The position numbers and the translations under genes were made by a program. The notes beneath the pieces are model-generated. The model ran no database searches. It worked only from the letters and a program-made list of their open reading frames with translations, and had not been told where the DNA came from. 64,000 bases of DNA from Halicephalobus mephisto (Eukaryota; Nematoda; Chromadorea; Rhabditida; Panagrolaimidae), in NCBI GenBank assembly GCA_009193035.1, contig SWDT01000041.1:434001-498000 (forward strand), written 5' to 3'. Position 1 is the stretch's first letter; the number at the start of each line of letters is the position of its first letter. Positions 1 through 10,026 of the stretch are shown one piece after another.

Positions 1-583
1 GACTTAATTTTGTAACCAATGAAGAAAATGAAGGAATATCAGTTAATTGAATTTGGAAGAATCTTAATTCTTTATTCATCTTAATAGCACATGTATTCTT
101 TATTGAAATTGCGAAGAAAATAAATCTTTTAGGATCTTTCTGAAATAATGTCAAAATTAAAATCCTTGCCTTGCTGAAAGATGACATTTCAGATAGGATG
201 TTAAAATTATTCACTTGGAAACAAAAGTCAAAGTTGAATAAGTTTTTCATAATTGATAAATAATAAGCCATAATTAACCTGATTATATATTTGAAATTAT
301 CTTTTAAATTTACGAAATGTTAAGAAAAAAGCATTATAATACAGTTTGATTACGAAGATATTGTTTACAAATTGCTAACGAATTCTTTAAATGCTTCTAT
401 AAAGCAAATTACTAGTCAATTAGTGAAAGCTATTATACCACTAGGAATATAGAAGCTTGTTCTACAAGATCTGACTGCTTTTTTTAAATTGAATAATCAA
501 TCATTTCTCCAAACATTAGCATTGATCTTTTATTTCAATTTAAGAAATCTTATATGTCGAAAAATCTTGCATTCGTAACTTAA
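1..583. other. Intergenic, no gene seen
   Basis: AT-rich sequence downstream of the minus-strand gene at 584-1390. I see no coding-like stretch, RNA gene or clear repeat array. Confidence 0.5.
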
Positions 584-1390
584 CTACGGTCGGTAAGATG
601 GAGGTGGATATTTTTCTGAACTAAAAATAAAGTCGTAAGATGGAAGTGGAGGATAACGTGTTGACATTGCGGATAGCGAAAGAGTATATGACTCAGTTGC
701 TGAAGATCTTTGGTATTCACCAACTGTAGACGTATTTCCGAAGTTAGTTTCTTCAGAGGTCCTAGTAGCAGAACTATTTCTGATGTTGAGGACATTCGGA
801 AGATGTCTGAAATGTGAATTGACAATAACTATTTCTAACGTACATGTAGCGAACCTTTGATTCCATTTCTTTCTCTGCTTTTCCAGGTAAAGCGATAATA
901 TGCATTTGATACAAAGCATCAATGCTCCACAGAAAAAGAGACCTAGACTTCTGGCACAATTCCCAATTCCTTCGTTTGTGCTCTCAGGTTCTTTATGCTC
1001 TGAGATAGTATTTATTATCAATGAACTATCATTATGCTCGCTGGTTTCATTCTTTGACGAGCAATGGAAATCTTCATTCGATGCATTGACTATCCTCATC
1101 TGAACTCCGAAAGTTGTAATAATCAGCTGAGAAATGAACATGATTGCATCGATGCACATGTATATCCATTCGGAATATTTCCAAACTCTGTAGGTAATTA
1201 CCACAACTATTATGTGCTGGACAAATATTATAATGGCAAATCCTGCTCCCACTGCTTCGCCAATTCGTTCTGCAGAAGTAGTTAATATAAGTAATGCCAT
1301 CGTCATAACTACTGGGAGAACCATGAAGACCGTATAGAGATTACTTGGAAATACTAGACGCATTTGATGAAGTAGTTTTCTACTTTCCAT
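584..1390 (-). CDS. Four-transmembrane protein with PPxY-containing tail
   Basis: Uninterrupted 268-codon reading frame, read here as one exon. Hydrophobic segments lie near residues 19-38, 46-68, 75-96 and 147-168. The TM3-TM4 loop carries NAS, NET and NDS glycosylation sequons plus cysteines, so it is probably luminal or extracellular. The last ~90 residues are a Ser/Thr-rich cytoplasmic tail ending in tyrosine-proline motifs (YPPPSYRP), including a PPSY sequence of the type bound by WW domains. I do not recognise the family; the topology resembles nematode-specific four-TM proteins. A GTACGT...TTTCAG stretch of 37 bp near residues 184-196 could be an intron, but splicing it would move into a frame without the proline/tyrosine tail, so the unspliced model is preferred. 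It could be incomplete at either end. Confidence 0.55.
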   Translation of the reverse strand: MESRKLLHQMRLVFPSNLYTVFMVLPVVMTMALLILTTSAERIGEAVGAGFAIIIFVQHIIVVVITYRVWKYSEWIYMCIDAIMFISQLIITTFGVQMRIVNASNEDFHCSSKNETSEHNDSSLIINTISEHKEPESTNEGIGNCARSLGLFFCGALMLCIKCILSLYLEKQRKKWNQRFATCTLEIVIVNSHFRHLPNVLNIRNSSATRTSEETNFGNTSTVGEYQRSSATESYTLSLSAMSTRYPPLPSYDFIFSSEKYPPPSYRP

Positions 1391-2012
1391 GAGAACTTAT
1401 AAAGATTATTTTTAATGTAAATAAGTTCTTTCAAAAATTATCAGTTTTATAGCTTTACACGTAATCAATATGTTTTAATCAAAGCGCAGATGAAAATTTG
1501 TTAAGTACGATTTTTTTATCCGAACTTCAGAATGTTTGTTAATCTCGTTACAATTAATAATGAAGACAATTATCATAAAGTACATGGAAATTTTGAATTC
1601 CGTGGCTTTTCCTAATACAAAAGAATTTCTTTTCCGTAAACTAAAATAGAAAAGTTCTGCTAATTGCCTTTATCAAGGACACTATCTATCTTGTGATCAA
1701 ACGTACCATTTTCATCGTGTTATTTATCTTCCATGCACCGACTACAAGAAGGTAAGCAGGTGCTTTACAATTGTGATCAAAAATAAAGGGCATTGAAAAT
1801 CAATAAGCATTCTTGTTATACAGAATTAAGTTTAATTAACAACATCTCTTCATTTATTCTTTAAAGATATTGACTTATTAGTTCTTTAACAAATTGGTTT
1901 AACACATTTATTTTAGTATTTATCCTACTCCAAGTTACTGCAAACTCAAAAACTACAATATTGTGAATTAACAGTATATTATACACATTTTATAAATAAA
2001 TTGTTTAAGTTT
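1391..2012. other. Intergenic, no gene seen
   Basis: AT-rich spacer between two minus-strand genes. It should contain the promoter of the four-TM gene and the 3' UTR of nothing else on this strand. No recognisable element seen. Confidence 0.5.
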
Positions 2013-3015
2013 TCAAAAAATCAAGTCTATCGGAGATCTCCATTTGGAGGTTATCTTGCCAATCCACGAATCCTGTTGCATTTGATCTGTGAGCAGAATG
2101 TTTTTCAAACGGAAAAACCTTTGTTTTAAATGCTTATAATGAGGACTAGCAATCAGAATCCTCTCATTATCTAGCATACCTTCTTTTTGAGAAAAATATC
2201 TATGAAGTTCTTTGGTATCATGATCGTAGTCATCGCCGATGTACCAGATTTCCATTTTAACATTTTCCTCTTGACGATTCATGAATTTAGCAGTTAATTC
2301 TAGGCTACCAAGACATCCGTGCATTGTGGCGCCTGAATAGTGTAATTTGACTCTCCTTAATTTAGCCTTTTGCTTCCAATTGAATAGCGTTGATGCCAGA
2401 TTCGATGCTTTGTCGCCGCTATGATACGTAAGGCATTCCAAGTATGGTATTCTTTCGAGAACCGTTGCAAGAGTTTGATTTTCTGGGATGTTGTAATAAC
2501 TAAAATGAATATTTGTCACATTCGGATTCACAATGGTTTGGAAATCTTCTAGATCCATAGCACCATGCCATAAATCCACTTTATTGTGATGAAATACGTA
2601 GTTGTTCAAATATTTGCACAGTTCTCCCGATTCTATAGATTTGATATGTAGTTCACCTCTGATTTCAATAACTACAGACGGATCTGATTTCTCTAAAATC
2701 CTACAGTAAGAATAGCATTGTCTTCAAAGAAATTTTACCCAAAGCATCCACAATTGGACTACTTCTAATTCTTGTGTGTCTAGATACATAAGTCAGAGGA
2801 CATTTGAGGTTTTTCATTGCCTTTGAACTACGGAAGAGATCTCGGAGAAGAACTGGAGGACAGAGTTTGTAAAACTCACGTTGCAGAAGGTTGTCTAGGT
2901 TTCTAAATGGAATTTTTGGGATATTGGAGCTAATTTCTATTGTAGATTCTTTGGGGTCGTAATCAGGAACATCTTCGCGCTTCTCTGCTAGCTTCAACTC
3001 AACAAGCATTCCCAT
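2013..3015 (-). CDS. F-box-type protein with C-terminal FTH/FBA-like region
   Basis: Two-exon model: 2739-3015 and 2013-2692, joined by a 46-bp intron (2693-2738, GTAAAA...TTTTAG), phase 1, giving 318 aa. The N-terminal exon contains IPKIPFRNLDNLLQREFYKL (about residues 32-51) followed by a helix-rich stretch, which reads as a divergent F-box. The second exon has the repeating short-strand pattern (NVTNIHFSYYNI, LRRVKLHY) typical of the C-terminal domains of the large nematode F-box families. Such proteins are presumed SCF ubiquitin-ligase substrate receptors binding Skp1 (skr) proteins. The start codon follows an acceptor-like TTATTATAG by 4 nt, which suits trans-splicing. This family expands fast, so the substrate cannot be inferred. 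The F-box assignment is by pattern, not alignment. Confidence 0.7.
2693..2738 (-). other. 46-bp intron of the F-box-type gene
   Basis: GT...TTTTAG intron that restores the frame (phase 1) between two open segments that are otherwise separated by stops. Without it the locus would look like two broken pieces. Confidence 0.75.
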
Positions 3016-3743
3016 ACTTCTATAATAAAAGAAAGTAAGGAAAATTCGATGAAAATACAGCGTACTTAGTGACAACGCTGACTGTTTATAGCATTTTAGT
3101 TACTAGCGATGGAGTGGCGCACACCATTTATGTGACGTGTACTTCTGTTTCAAAAAAACTGGACAATTCTTGTTTCACTATGTTTGATCGGTTAGGACGA
3201 ACGTAGTCTACTTCAAGTGTTTCTTACTAATAGAAAAATTCTGAATAAAAGATGCAAAAAATTTCTGTAGAGGAATTCAGACTTCTTTTGTTTAGAAAGT
3301 TTTTTATGCTGGTAAAGTCATTTTTGACTGCAGGTCTTTTTAAAAGGATTGCTTAAATCTCAAATATGGAGTCTGGCGAATAAGTTTAGAACACGAACGC
3401 TAATGAAAGAATTGAAATTAATGACAACATGTTCTCTGACGAAATAACGAATATGAAAGAAAATTTTTGATATGGAATAAATTCACCTAAGACTCAATAA
3501 GCACTGTAATAACGGATATAAAACATAAATAACATTAAATAAATATTTTCCTTTTTATTATTGCATAAAATGCTCAAATCATTTAAGCAAACCATTTTTG
3601 TGCTTATTCAAAGTACGTAATGAATTTTGAGAAATTTCTCGATTAATCAAAAAGTACTTAATAAGAAATTACTTCAAATCAGTTTAGTAACATGCTAATA
3701 CTTTAATTTATATTCATCATGAACCCATTGAAAATCTAGAGTG
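3016..3743. other. Intergenic, no gene seen
   Basis: AT-rich spacer between two minus-strand genes. It holds the F-box gene promoter and the 3' region of the CUB-like gene. Confidence 0.5.
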
Positions 3744-6700
3744 CTATTTGGGAAGCAATGGAAGAAGAAATGGAATGGCCAATAATAAGCCGATTCTATT
3801 TGAACTTTCAGAAAATTCAGTTACACTGGCAAACTCTAATAAAAATCCTCGGTTTCCGACGGTATTTGATATGTAATTGATTTCAGCTGTATTGTTGTCG
3901 ATTAATATGACTTGTTCTACAGATGTCACACTAAAACAGTTGTCCTCATTATTATTAATAATAATATTCAAAACTCACTTATATCCAGATACAGTAACTT
4001 CGTCTCCTTCTCCCAAATCGAGAAATTTGCAAGTGATCTGAATTGTTGACATCTCGGCAAATGTGACTTCTGATAACATGATTCCGTCAGGATAAGCAGT
4101 AGTATTTGGGTCAAAATAATTTTCGGGATAGATTATTCCGCGGAAAGAGGCAATATTTGGATCGAAGCTACTGTTATCATCTAGAATAATGGTTGAAAAT
4201 TAATTTTCTTCGGAAAACAACTCACATATGCTATCAATAATCCCAACTGTTACTCTGTGATTTTCCGGAACAATAAAAGAATTGAACAACCCCTTCAAGT
4301 TTATGGCGTTCCATTTGGAAGCCGAATCTTTGTCGAAAGAGAACAAAGGATAGTTTTCATCAACTCCAGCCACGAACAGAATTTCAGAGTCCATATCAAC
4401 CTCCAATTGTGCTATATGAAGTTCTTGAGAAGGATAATTTAGAATTGTGTACATGCAACTTCCATCATCTCCTCCGTCCACTGTAAAATTGGTTTCTACA
4501 GTAGGATAACCTCCATTTAGTTGAAAAATGTTATTTTCGTCTGAGCAGTTGCGTGAATGGACATCAATGTTGCGGAAGAAGAGGGTGATATTGGCTGTTT
4601 TATTGTAAGCACTATGGACAATGATACATCCTGAGTGAGACTTGTATCGACGAGGAATGTGTTTCGTACTGCTGTCAGGATAGTGAAGGATACTCAAACT
4701 GAAAGAGTCATTTTAGAAACTAAATATAAAACAAAGTAACAACTTCTACAAAGAATTCAGAAGAAGTTGCTTTTAGTATTAAGTTTTTAAAGAATCTAAG
4801 GAAATTTTCCATTGAAATCTTGTAAAAATTTAATAATATGTTTGCATTCTTTTATACAGAGTGAAATTTCTATTGCAAAATAAGATTCTTCTTTGTGTAA
4901 AAAAACTTACGTAGCTTCATATGTTACTCCATCATAGAGGTTAAAGTAATTGTATTGATCACCAATATTCTCGTTAAAAGCCATTGAAACATCCAACGTA
5001 TAGCCTTTAGGAACAGAAACATTGTAATAACCAATAATATCCTTTGACAAATCCAACCCAAATACCGGGTTTTCTTCGGTTAAAATGATTTTGGAAAGTT
5101 TTGGCGGGGTGAAAGTGCTTAAAGTTACGTAGACCATTGGGGATTCGTAGATAGTTGATGGAGATGGTCCAGAACGCAGTTTAATCGTGATCGGAGAATA
5201 CGGGAAAAAGTTATGAAAGGAAGCGAATTCGGCGGATCCATCTCCTTCAAAGGTATTTGGTATGGTGTCACTGAGTAAAATAACCGAATCATTGTTATTT
5301 TTCCTGAATAACATGCTTATTTTGAGGAGAATGAATTTATCTGGACAATCAGGAGAAGTAGCAATCTAAAAACATTTCTTCTGTTATCAATTGATGAGAT
5401 CTAGTTATACTTACAGAAATATTGCAATTGAGATTGCTGCAGTACCCAAAATCTGATCCATCTCCGGTAAACCCAATAACAGTTGTATTATAGCAAGGAG
5501 CAACAACTTGTTGATTGTGACAAGTGCAATCTAAAGATACCTTTAAATTAGTTCTTCCTGACGAAATCCTTACTTTTCAGACTCTGGAGAATTTCAAACC
5601 CTCCTTGAACGACATTGCCATCGGAGGTAAATTCCAGATAATCACTTTCCTCATTGGATGAAGGTTCATAATAATAGATGGTTTCGAAATCCAATGAATA
5701 GGTCTCATTTTTGGAATCTTTAACTTGTATGATATCAGAGTACCGTTCATAATAATTTTTGGTGAATCTGAGATAATAAATCTCGCTGAAGTTACCAATC
5801 ATTTGTTGTGCACATGTCTATAATCGACTTCAAAACAGTATTTACAGATAAGTTTACTCACCATATCATTATCATATCCATTATTTTTGTGGAAATTTGA
5901 ATAGATAACTCCATTATTACTTTGATCAGATCTGCAAGATTTGCTTTTTGAGTTTTTGGACTTCGCAAGAGTCACATATCCATCAAATCCATAAGAATTC
6001 GGATAAAAAAAAGACGGAAGATGGTTCTTGGTGTAAATTATTTGAATATTTTGACCTTCAATGACATAGCTCCCGACATCTTCGATATTTGCCCTTGTTC
6101 GACCGACGACGTTCAGTGTTTCTGATTCATGTAAGTAGATAGACATAACAACAACCTTCAATTGGAATCCAGAGGGAATGTTGAAAGTCCACATGCAACT
6201 TCCCTCTTGTTGAGTTGATCGATTTCCGTAAGCGAAAAGGGGGATAATCTGGGTCTTGGCAGTTAGATTGAAAGACTCCCCTACCATGAGACAATTTGAA
6301 TTAAATCCAGAATTAGTTGGAGCGTAGACTAGTCCTTGAAAAGCAGTCCAATCGACGAAATCAGAAGATGGGCCGAATGAAAAGGTAACATTCGGGTTGT
6401 TTTCGCCGTAGAAAACTCTATTCCTCATTGTATTGGAATTGTATGTACTGATATGAAGTTGTTATTAAATAGAAGCTGAACTGAGAACTTACGTGTATCC
6501 GTTACTTCCAAAATTATAAAAGGTGTCAATTTCAACTGTGTTCTGAAGAACAAACTGCCCCATATTCCCGTTGAAAAGGTAGATTAACAGAGTTCCGTTG
6601 TTATCGTTTCTAGTGAACGAAGCAGAACATTGGATCGAGTTATTCGTCGTTCCTGAGCTGAGTGACTTTGGGTAATCTGGGGATTGGAACATCTTGACTT

Positions 6701-6874
6701 CTCCCGCAGAAAGAGCATAGTGAGGAGAATTTGAACCACATTTTGCCGGAGTTGCTTTTATTGTAGCTGCATTTGACGATGTTATAACTGAAAGTAAACT
6801 CAATTTACTATCTTCTTTCGGTGCTAGTAAAACTCACAGTAAACAACGATGAACCAGAAATATCCGAATATCAT
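3744..6874 (-). CDS. Secreted multi-domain CUB-like protein, probably GPI-anchored
   Basis: Nine-exon model with all splice phases consistent: 6838-6874, 6493-6787, 5862-6447, 5574-5817, 5415-5530, 4911-5365, 4226-4698, 3979-4180 and 3744-3930, encoding 864 aa. Introns are 43-50 bp except one of 212 bp (4699-4910). The first exon encodes a hydrophobic signal peptide (MIFGYFWFIVVY) completed in exon 2. The body is rich in N-glycosylation sequons and contains repeated nematode CUB-like signatures around GSCMW/GSCMYT, in about three tandem units. The C-terminus ends in a hydrophobic run (GLLLAIPFLLPLLPK) after small residues (ESSN), a typical GPI-attachment signal. In C. elegans, CUB-like proteins of this type are frequently gut-expressed and pathogen- or DAF-16-responsive; that role here is inferred from family only. 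Divergent from the GIPC gene, 1.3 kb away. Confidence 0.85.
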
Positions 6875-8152
6875 AGTATTTTCAGTAACTTGGAACTAAC
6901 GTTTACTGCCTTATGACCTTAAAATTAAGTTTTACTTAGTACTTAGCTACAGAAAAGTTTCACCTGTATGATATTACAAAAAATGACATTTCACCCAAGA
7001 TATTTTGTAAATTGTGATTAATCATTCCTATGCAATTAGGAAAAAAGGTGTCAATTCCCAACTTTATTCAATAAAGACATGTCTGGTACTTTCGGAATAT
7101 AACAAAAAAGTGCTATATAACTTTACCTGTCTAACACAGAGTGTTCTGCCGTCACTAAGCATGAGAAAGTATGTTTAATGTGGGATTGCATGAGTGAAAT
7201 TGTTTTTATGTTAGTGCAAAAGATATTTTAATGTAATAAAACTTTGTGTAAAAACTAAGTGGGTTTCGAAACAAAAATTCAGCTAATTATCGGTATGAAT
7301 GTTTGTATAATTTTGAATGTTTCACACATCATAATAATTAACTCATATTGATATTTTCTAAATAAAGTATGTTAAATTTGAAGTTCTTTGAATACACTAG
7401 TTAGTAATTAGATTACCAATTTAATACAATTTAGAGTTTCATAAGTATTCAAAATAAACTTTACAGGAAATTCAGTCAATTTTAAATTAATTTCGAGCAA
7501 AATTCAATACACAATTTTTATTATGTTTAAATTTACAAGTTAACTAATGAGATGGTTTGGAATCACATTCAAAATATAACTAAATATGCAATTTCTAATC
7601 GGAAAAATCCGAGAATTTACTTTTATTCAATTGTAAATTCAGATAAGCACATACCTGGTGTGAATCACAAATCCGTAAATAAACTAATTTTTGATAAGCA
7701 ACAATTTCTCTAGAGAAATGACTAAAAATAAAATAAGTTGTTACATGATTGTAAAAAACTTTTCTAAAGTTCCGATTTTTTAATTGAAAATTTAATTAAT
7801 AATACAGTAGATAAATTTAATAATCTGCTATCTTTATTGTAAAATAATATTATTTCTGATGAAAATTAAAGAGTTTCATAAAGTCTATTATTAAATAACA
7901 AAACTAAATTCCTCCAATTATTATAAATAACAATAATCAAGTATTAGTTTTTATCTTTAATTGTGCAAATTTCTCCAAAATTCTACTGTATCATTGATAT
8001 CTATGCAAAATGAAAAATTACCATTGTTCATTATCTTTTACATCTTTCTTCATTTCTGGAATTTTCTTCAGTTTACTCAAAATTCGAAAGCGGATTGATT
8101 CGCGTTCTTGAAGCTTTTAACTTACTGACCTAGGATATCTGTTTGAAACTTT
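6875..8152. other. Divergent promoter region between CUB-like and GIPC genes
   Basis: 1.28 kb of AT-rich sequence upstream of both flanking genes. No coding-like stretch seen. Isolated GATAAG/CTTATC-type words occur (for example near 7641 and 7695), but they are too far from either start to be assigned. Confidence 0.45.
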
Positions 8153-9998
8153 ATGGCTGGGAAAAGATTGTCTCGTCGTCCAAATCACAACAAGTGCCGA
8201 AGTATTCGTCAGTTGGATAAGAGAAGGTATCAAGGAGTCATACCAAAAGTTCAACCAACGCCAATTACTGCCGGTAGAGGTAAGCATTTAGTTTATGGAT
8301 GAGATTCAACGAAGGACAAATTGTTAATGTTAAGATAGGAAATATAATAGAAAAAGAAGACCTGAAAAGATACCCTGAATATCAGGGATCCTGGAATACT
8401 GTAAGGCATGGGTGACTTTCAGTTGTTCTGTTGTGATTTATCGTTGTTGGTCTGTACTTTTGTTTCAGTAAAGATTTATAATATTTCCTTATTCCTAAAT
8501 CTTAACAGTTAACTTTTTGTAATTAGCAGAATTCTTACTGTATGATCATCCATAAAAACAGCATGGATAAATTTAATTTTGAAACTATATCCGAATTTAC
8601 TTTTTAATTTATGTGATCAAAAAAGTGATGATATCCCAAATTTTGTCCTCCAACAAAAATTATTTTTTAAATCTGTTTATTGAATATTTTAATACATTTG
8701 AAGACTTTTTCAGCAGTCCAAGAAGTTCCTTCCAAGTTCTTCTGCCAACTTGCTCATGGATCTCCCACAGCTGTGATCCCTGTCCCTAAAGATCTCCCTG
8801 ATCTCTATTCCACAGTAGCTTCCAAGTTTGACGGTATTTCTGTCGATGACGTTCTCTACTGTACTGTCAACACATTCAAACCAGAAATGGACCATCTTCT
8901 CAGTTCGAATTTGAATTTTAACGACCTCATATTTGCACACATCAAAGGAACCAAGAAAGAAGTAACTCTGATCAAGACCGAGAACCTCATTGGCGTTATT
9001 CTCACTGACAACGGAAACGGTAAGGTTTTCATCAAAAGAATCCATGAATCTTCTGTTGCTGCCCGTTCCAAACCGGCCATTCTCGTTGGAGATCATATCG
9101 AGAAAGTCAATGGAAAATCTGTCGTTGGCATGCGTCATTGCCATGTTGCCACGATGTTGAGGAACATTCCGGAAGGTCAAAGTTTAGTTCTCCGTCTTAT
9201 TGAACCTATGAAATCTGGATTTTCTTTCATTGCTTCCAGAAGTGAATACAATTCAATTGTGAATCCTGAGAAAATTAAAAGTGGAACTCAAACAATCCGA
9301 TTCAAATCTACTGGAACCACTGTTCTCCAAGAAGCCCCTTGTAAAACGGTCGTGGACAAGGTGAACGAAATCTTCGAAACTTATCTCGGATTTAACGATG
9401 ATGTCTTAGCCTTAACTGGATGGGAGATTGCCGAGAAAGCAACCAGTTTTGTCGATTTGAAGAACAAGATTCTGGAGGTGGGTTTCGATTCTGTTAATTG
9501 AGAAGCAATTAATTTTAAAAAAAATTATAACATTTTTGATAAGGCATATAATTTTGCATAGGACCAAAATTGGTTTTTAAGGGAAATTTAAATCTTATTT
9601 TCCATAGTGTATACTGTCATTTTAATCAAGGTTTTACTGTAATGAAGACCATATATGCATAGGAAAAATATAGTTCCTTCTTTGCCAAATTTCTCCTTCA
9701 AAATATTTCTTTCGATCCTTCCGTCGTTATCTCCTAATCAATTATATCTTTGCAGTCAGATCTCGGTGGATTTGGTTTTCCCGATGAGCTCCTGTTTGAT
9801 CTCTGGGGCATCGTTGACGATTATCGTAAGAACCGACTCTCCTCCACGAATCTCGAACAGAAGTCTTCCAAAACACCCGCTGGACTTTCTATCGAGAATT
9901 CTACACTAACAGATTTCTCCACGAGGAACTCTCACTTTCAGAGGTCTTCCAAGGACCCTCAATTGGGATACTGTACTACTGACTCTCATCCCCAGTAA
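8153..9998 (+). CDS. gipc: GIPC-family PDZ adaptor protein
   Basis: Three-exon model: 8153-8279, 8714-9477 and 9756-9998 (phases 1 and 0), encoding 377 aa. GIPC proteins link cargo receptors to myosin VI and act in endocytic trafficking. The order fits the family: a GH1-like N-terminal region (residues ~50-120), one PDZ domain (~124-205) with the LIGVILTDNG carboxylate-loop region, FIKRI and GDHIEKVNGKSVVG, then a C-terminal GH2-like domain (KVNEIFETYLGFNDD; GGFGFPDELLFDLW). The match to the animal GIPC pattern is strong throughout. The C-terminal ~55 residues are Ser-rich and extend beyond the usual end. Exon 1 encodes a basic N-terminus (RLSRRP) with no obvious domain. C. elegans has two GIPC genes; which one this matches cannot be decided here. 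The stop lies 23 bp from the stop of the convergent Ly6-like gene. Confidence 0.9.
8335..8430 (+). repeat. Dispersed repeat copy in GIPC intron 1
   Basis: This stretch of GIPC intron 1 (ACCTGAAA...CCTGAATATCAGGGATC...GATACTGTAAGGCATG-like) has a relative at about 55925-55995 (GCCTGAAG...CCTGAATATCTAGGAACTCGG). The shared order of words suggests a dispersed element. Confidence 0.4.
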
Positions 9999-10020
9999 AT
10001 GAGACCCTATTGTGATCTAC

Positions 10021-10026
10021 TTTATT
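10021..10026 (-). terminator. AATAAA overlapping the stop codon of the Ly6-like gene
   Basis: The plus-strand TTTATT reads AATAAA on the minus strand and overlaps the TAA stop (10022-10024). If used, it gives a very short 3' UTR, which fits the 23-bp convergence with the GIPC gene. Confidence 0.55.

Noticed and set aside
584..825. Alternative tail for the four-TM protein via a 37-bp intron
   Set aside because: Sites GTACGT and TTTCAG are acceptable, but the spliced frame loses the Pro/Tyr-rich tail, and the unspliced frame is open throughout.
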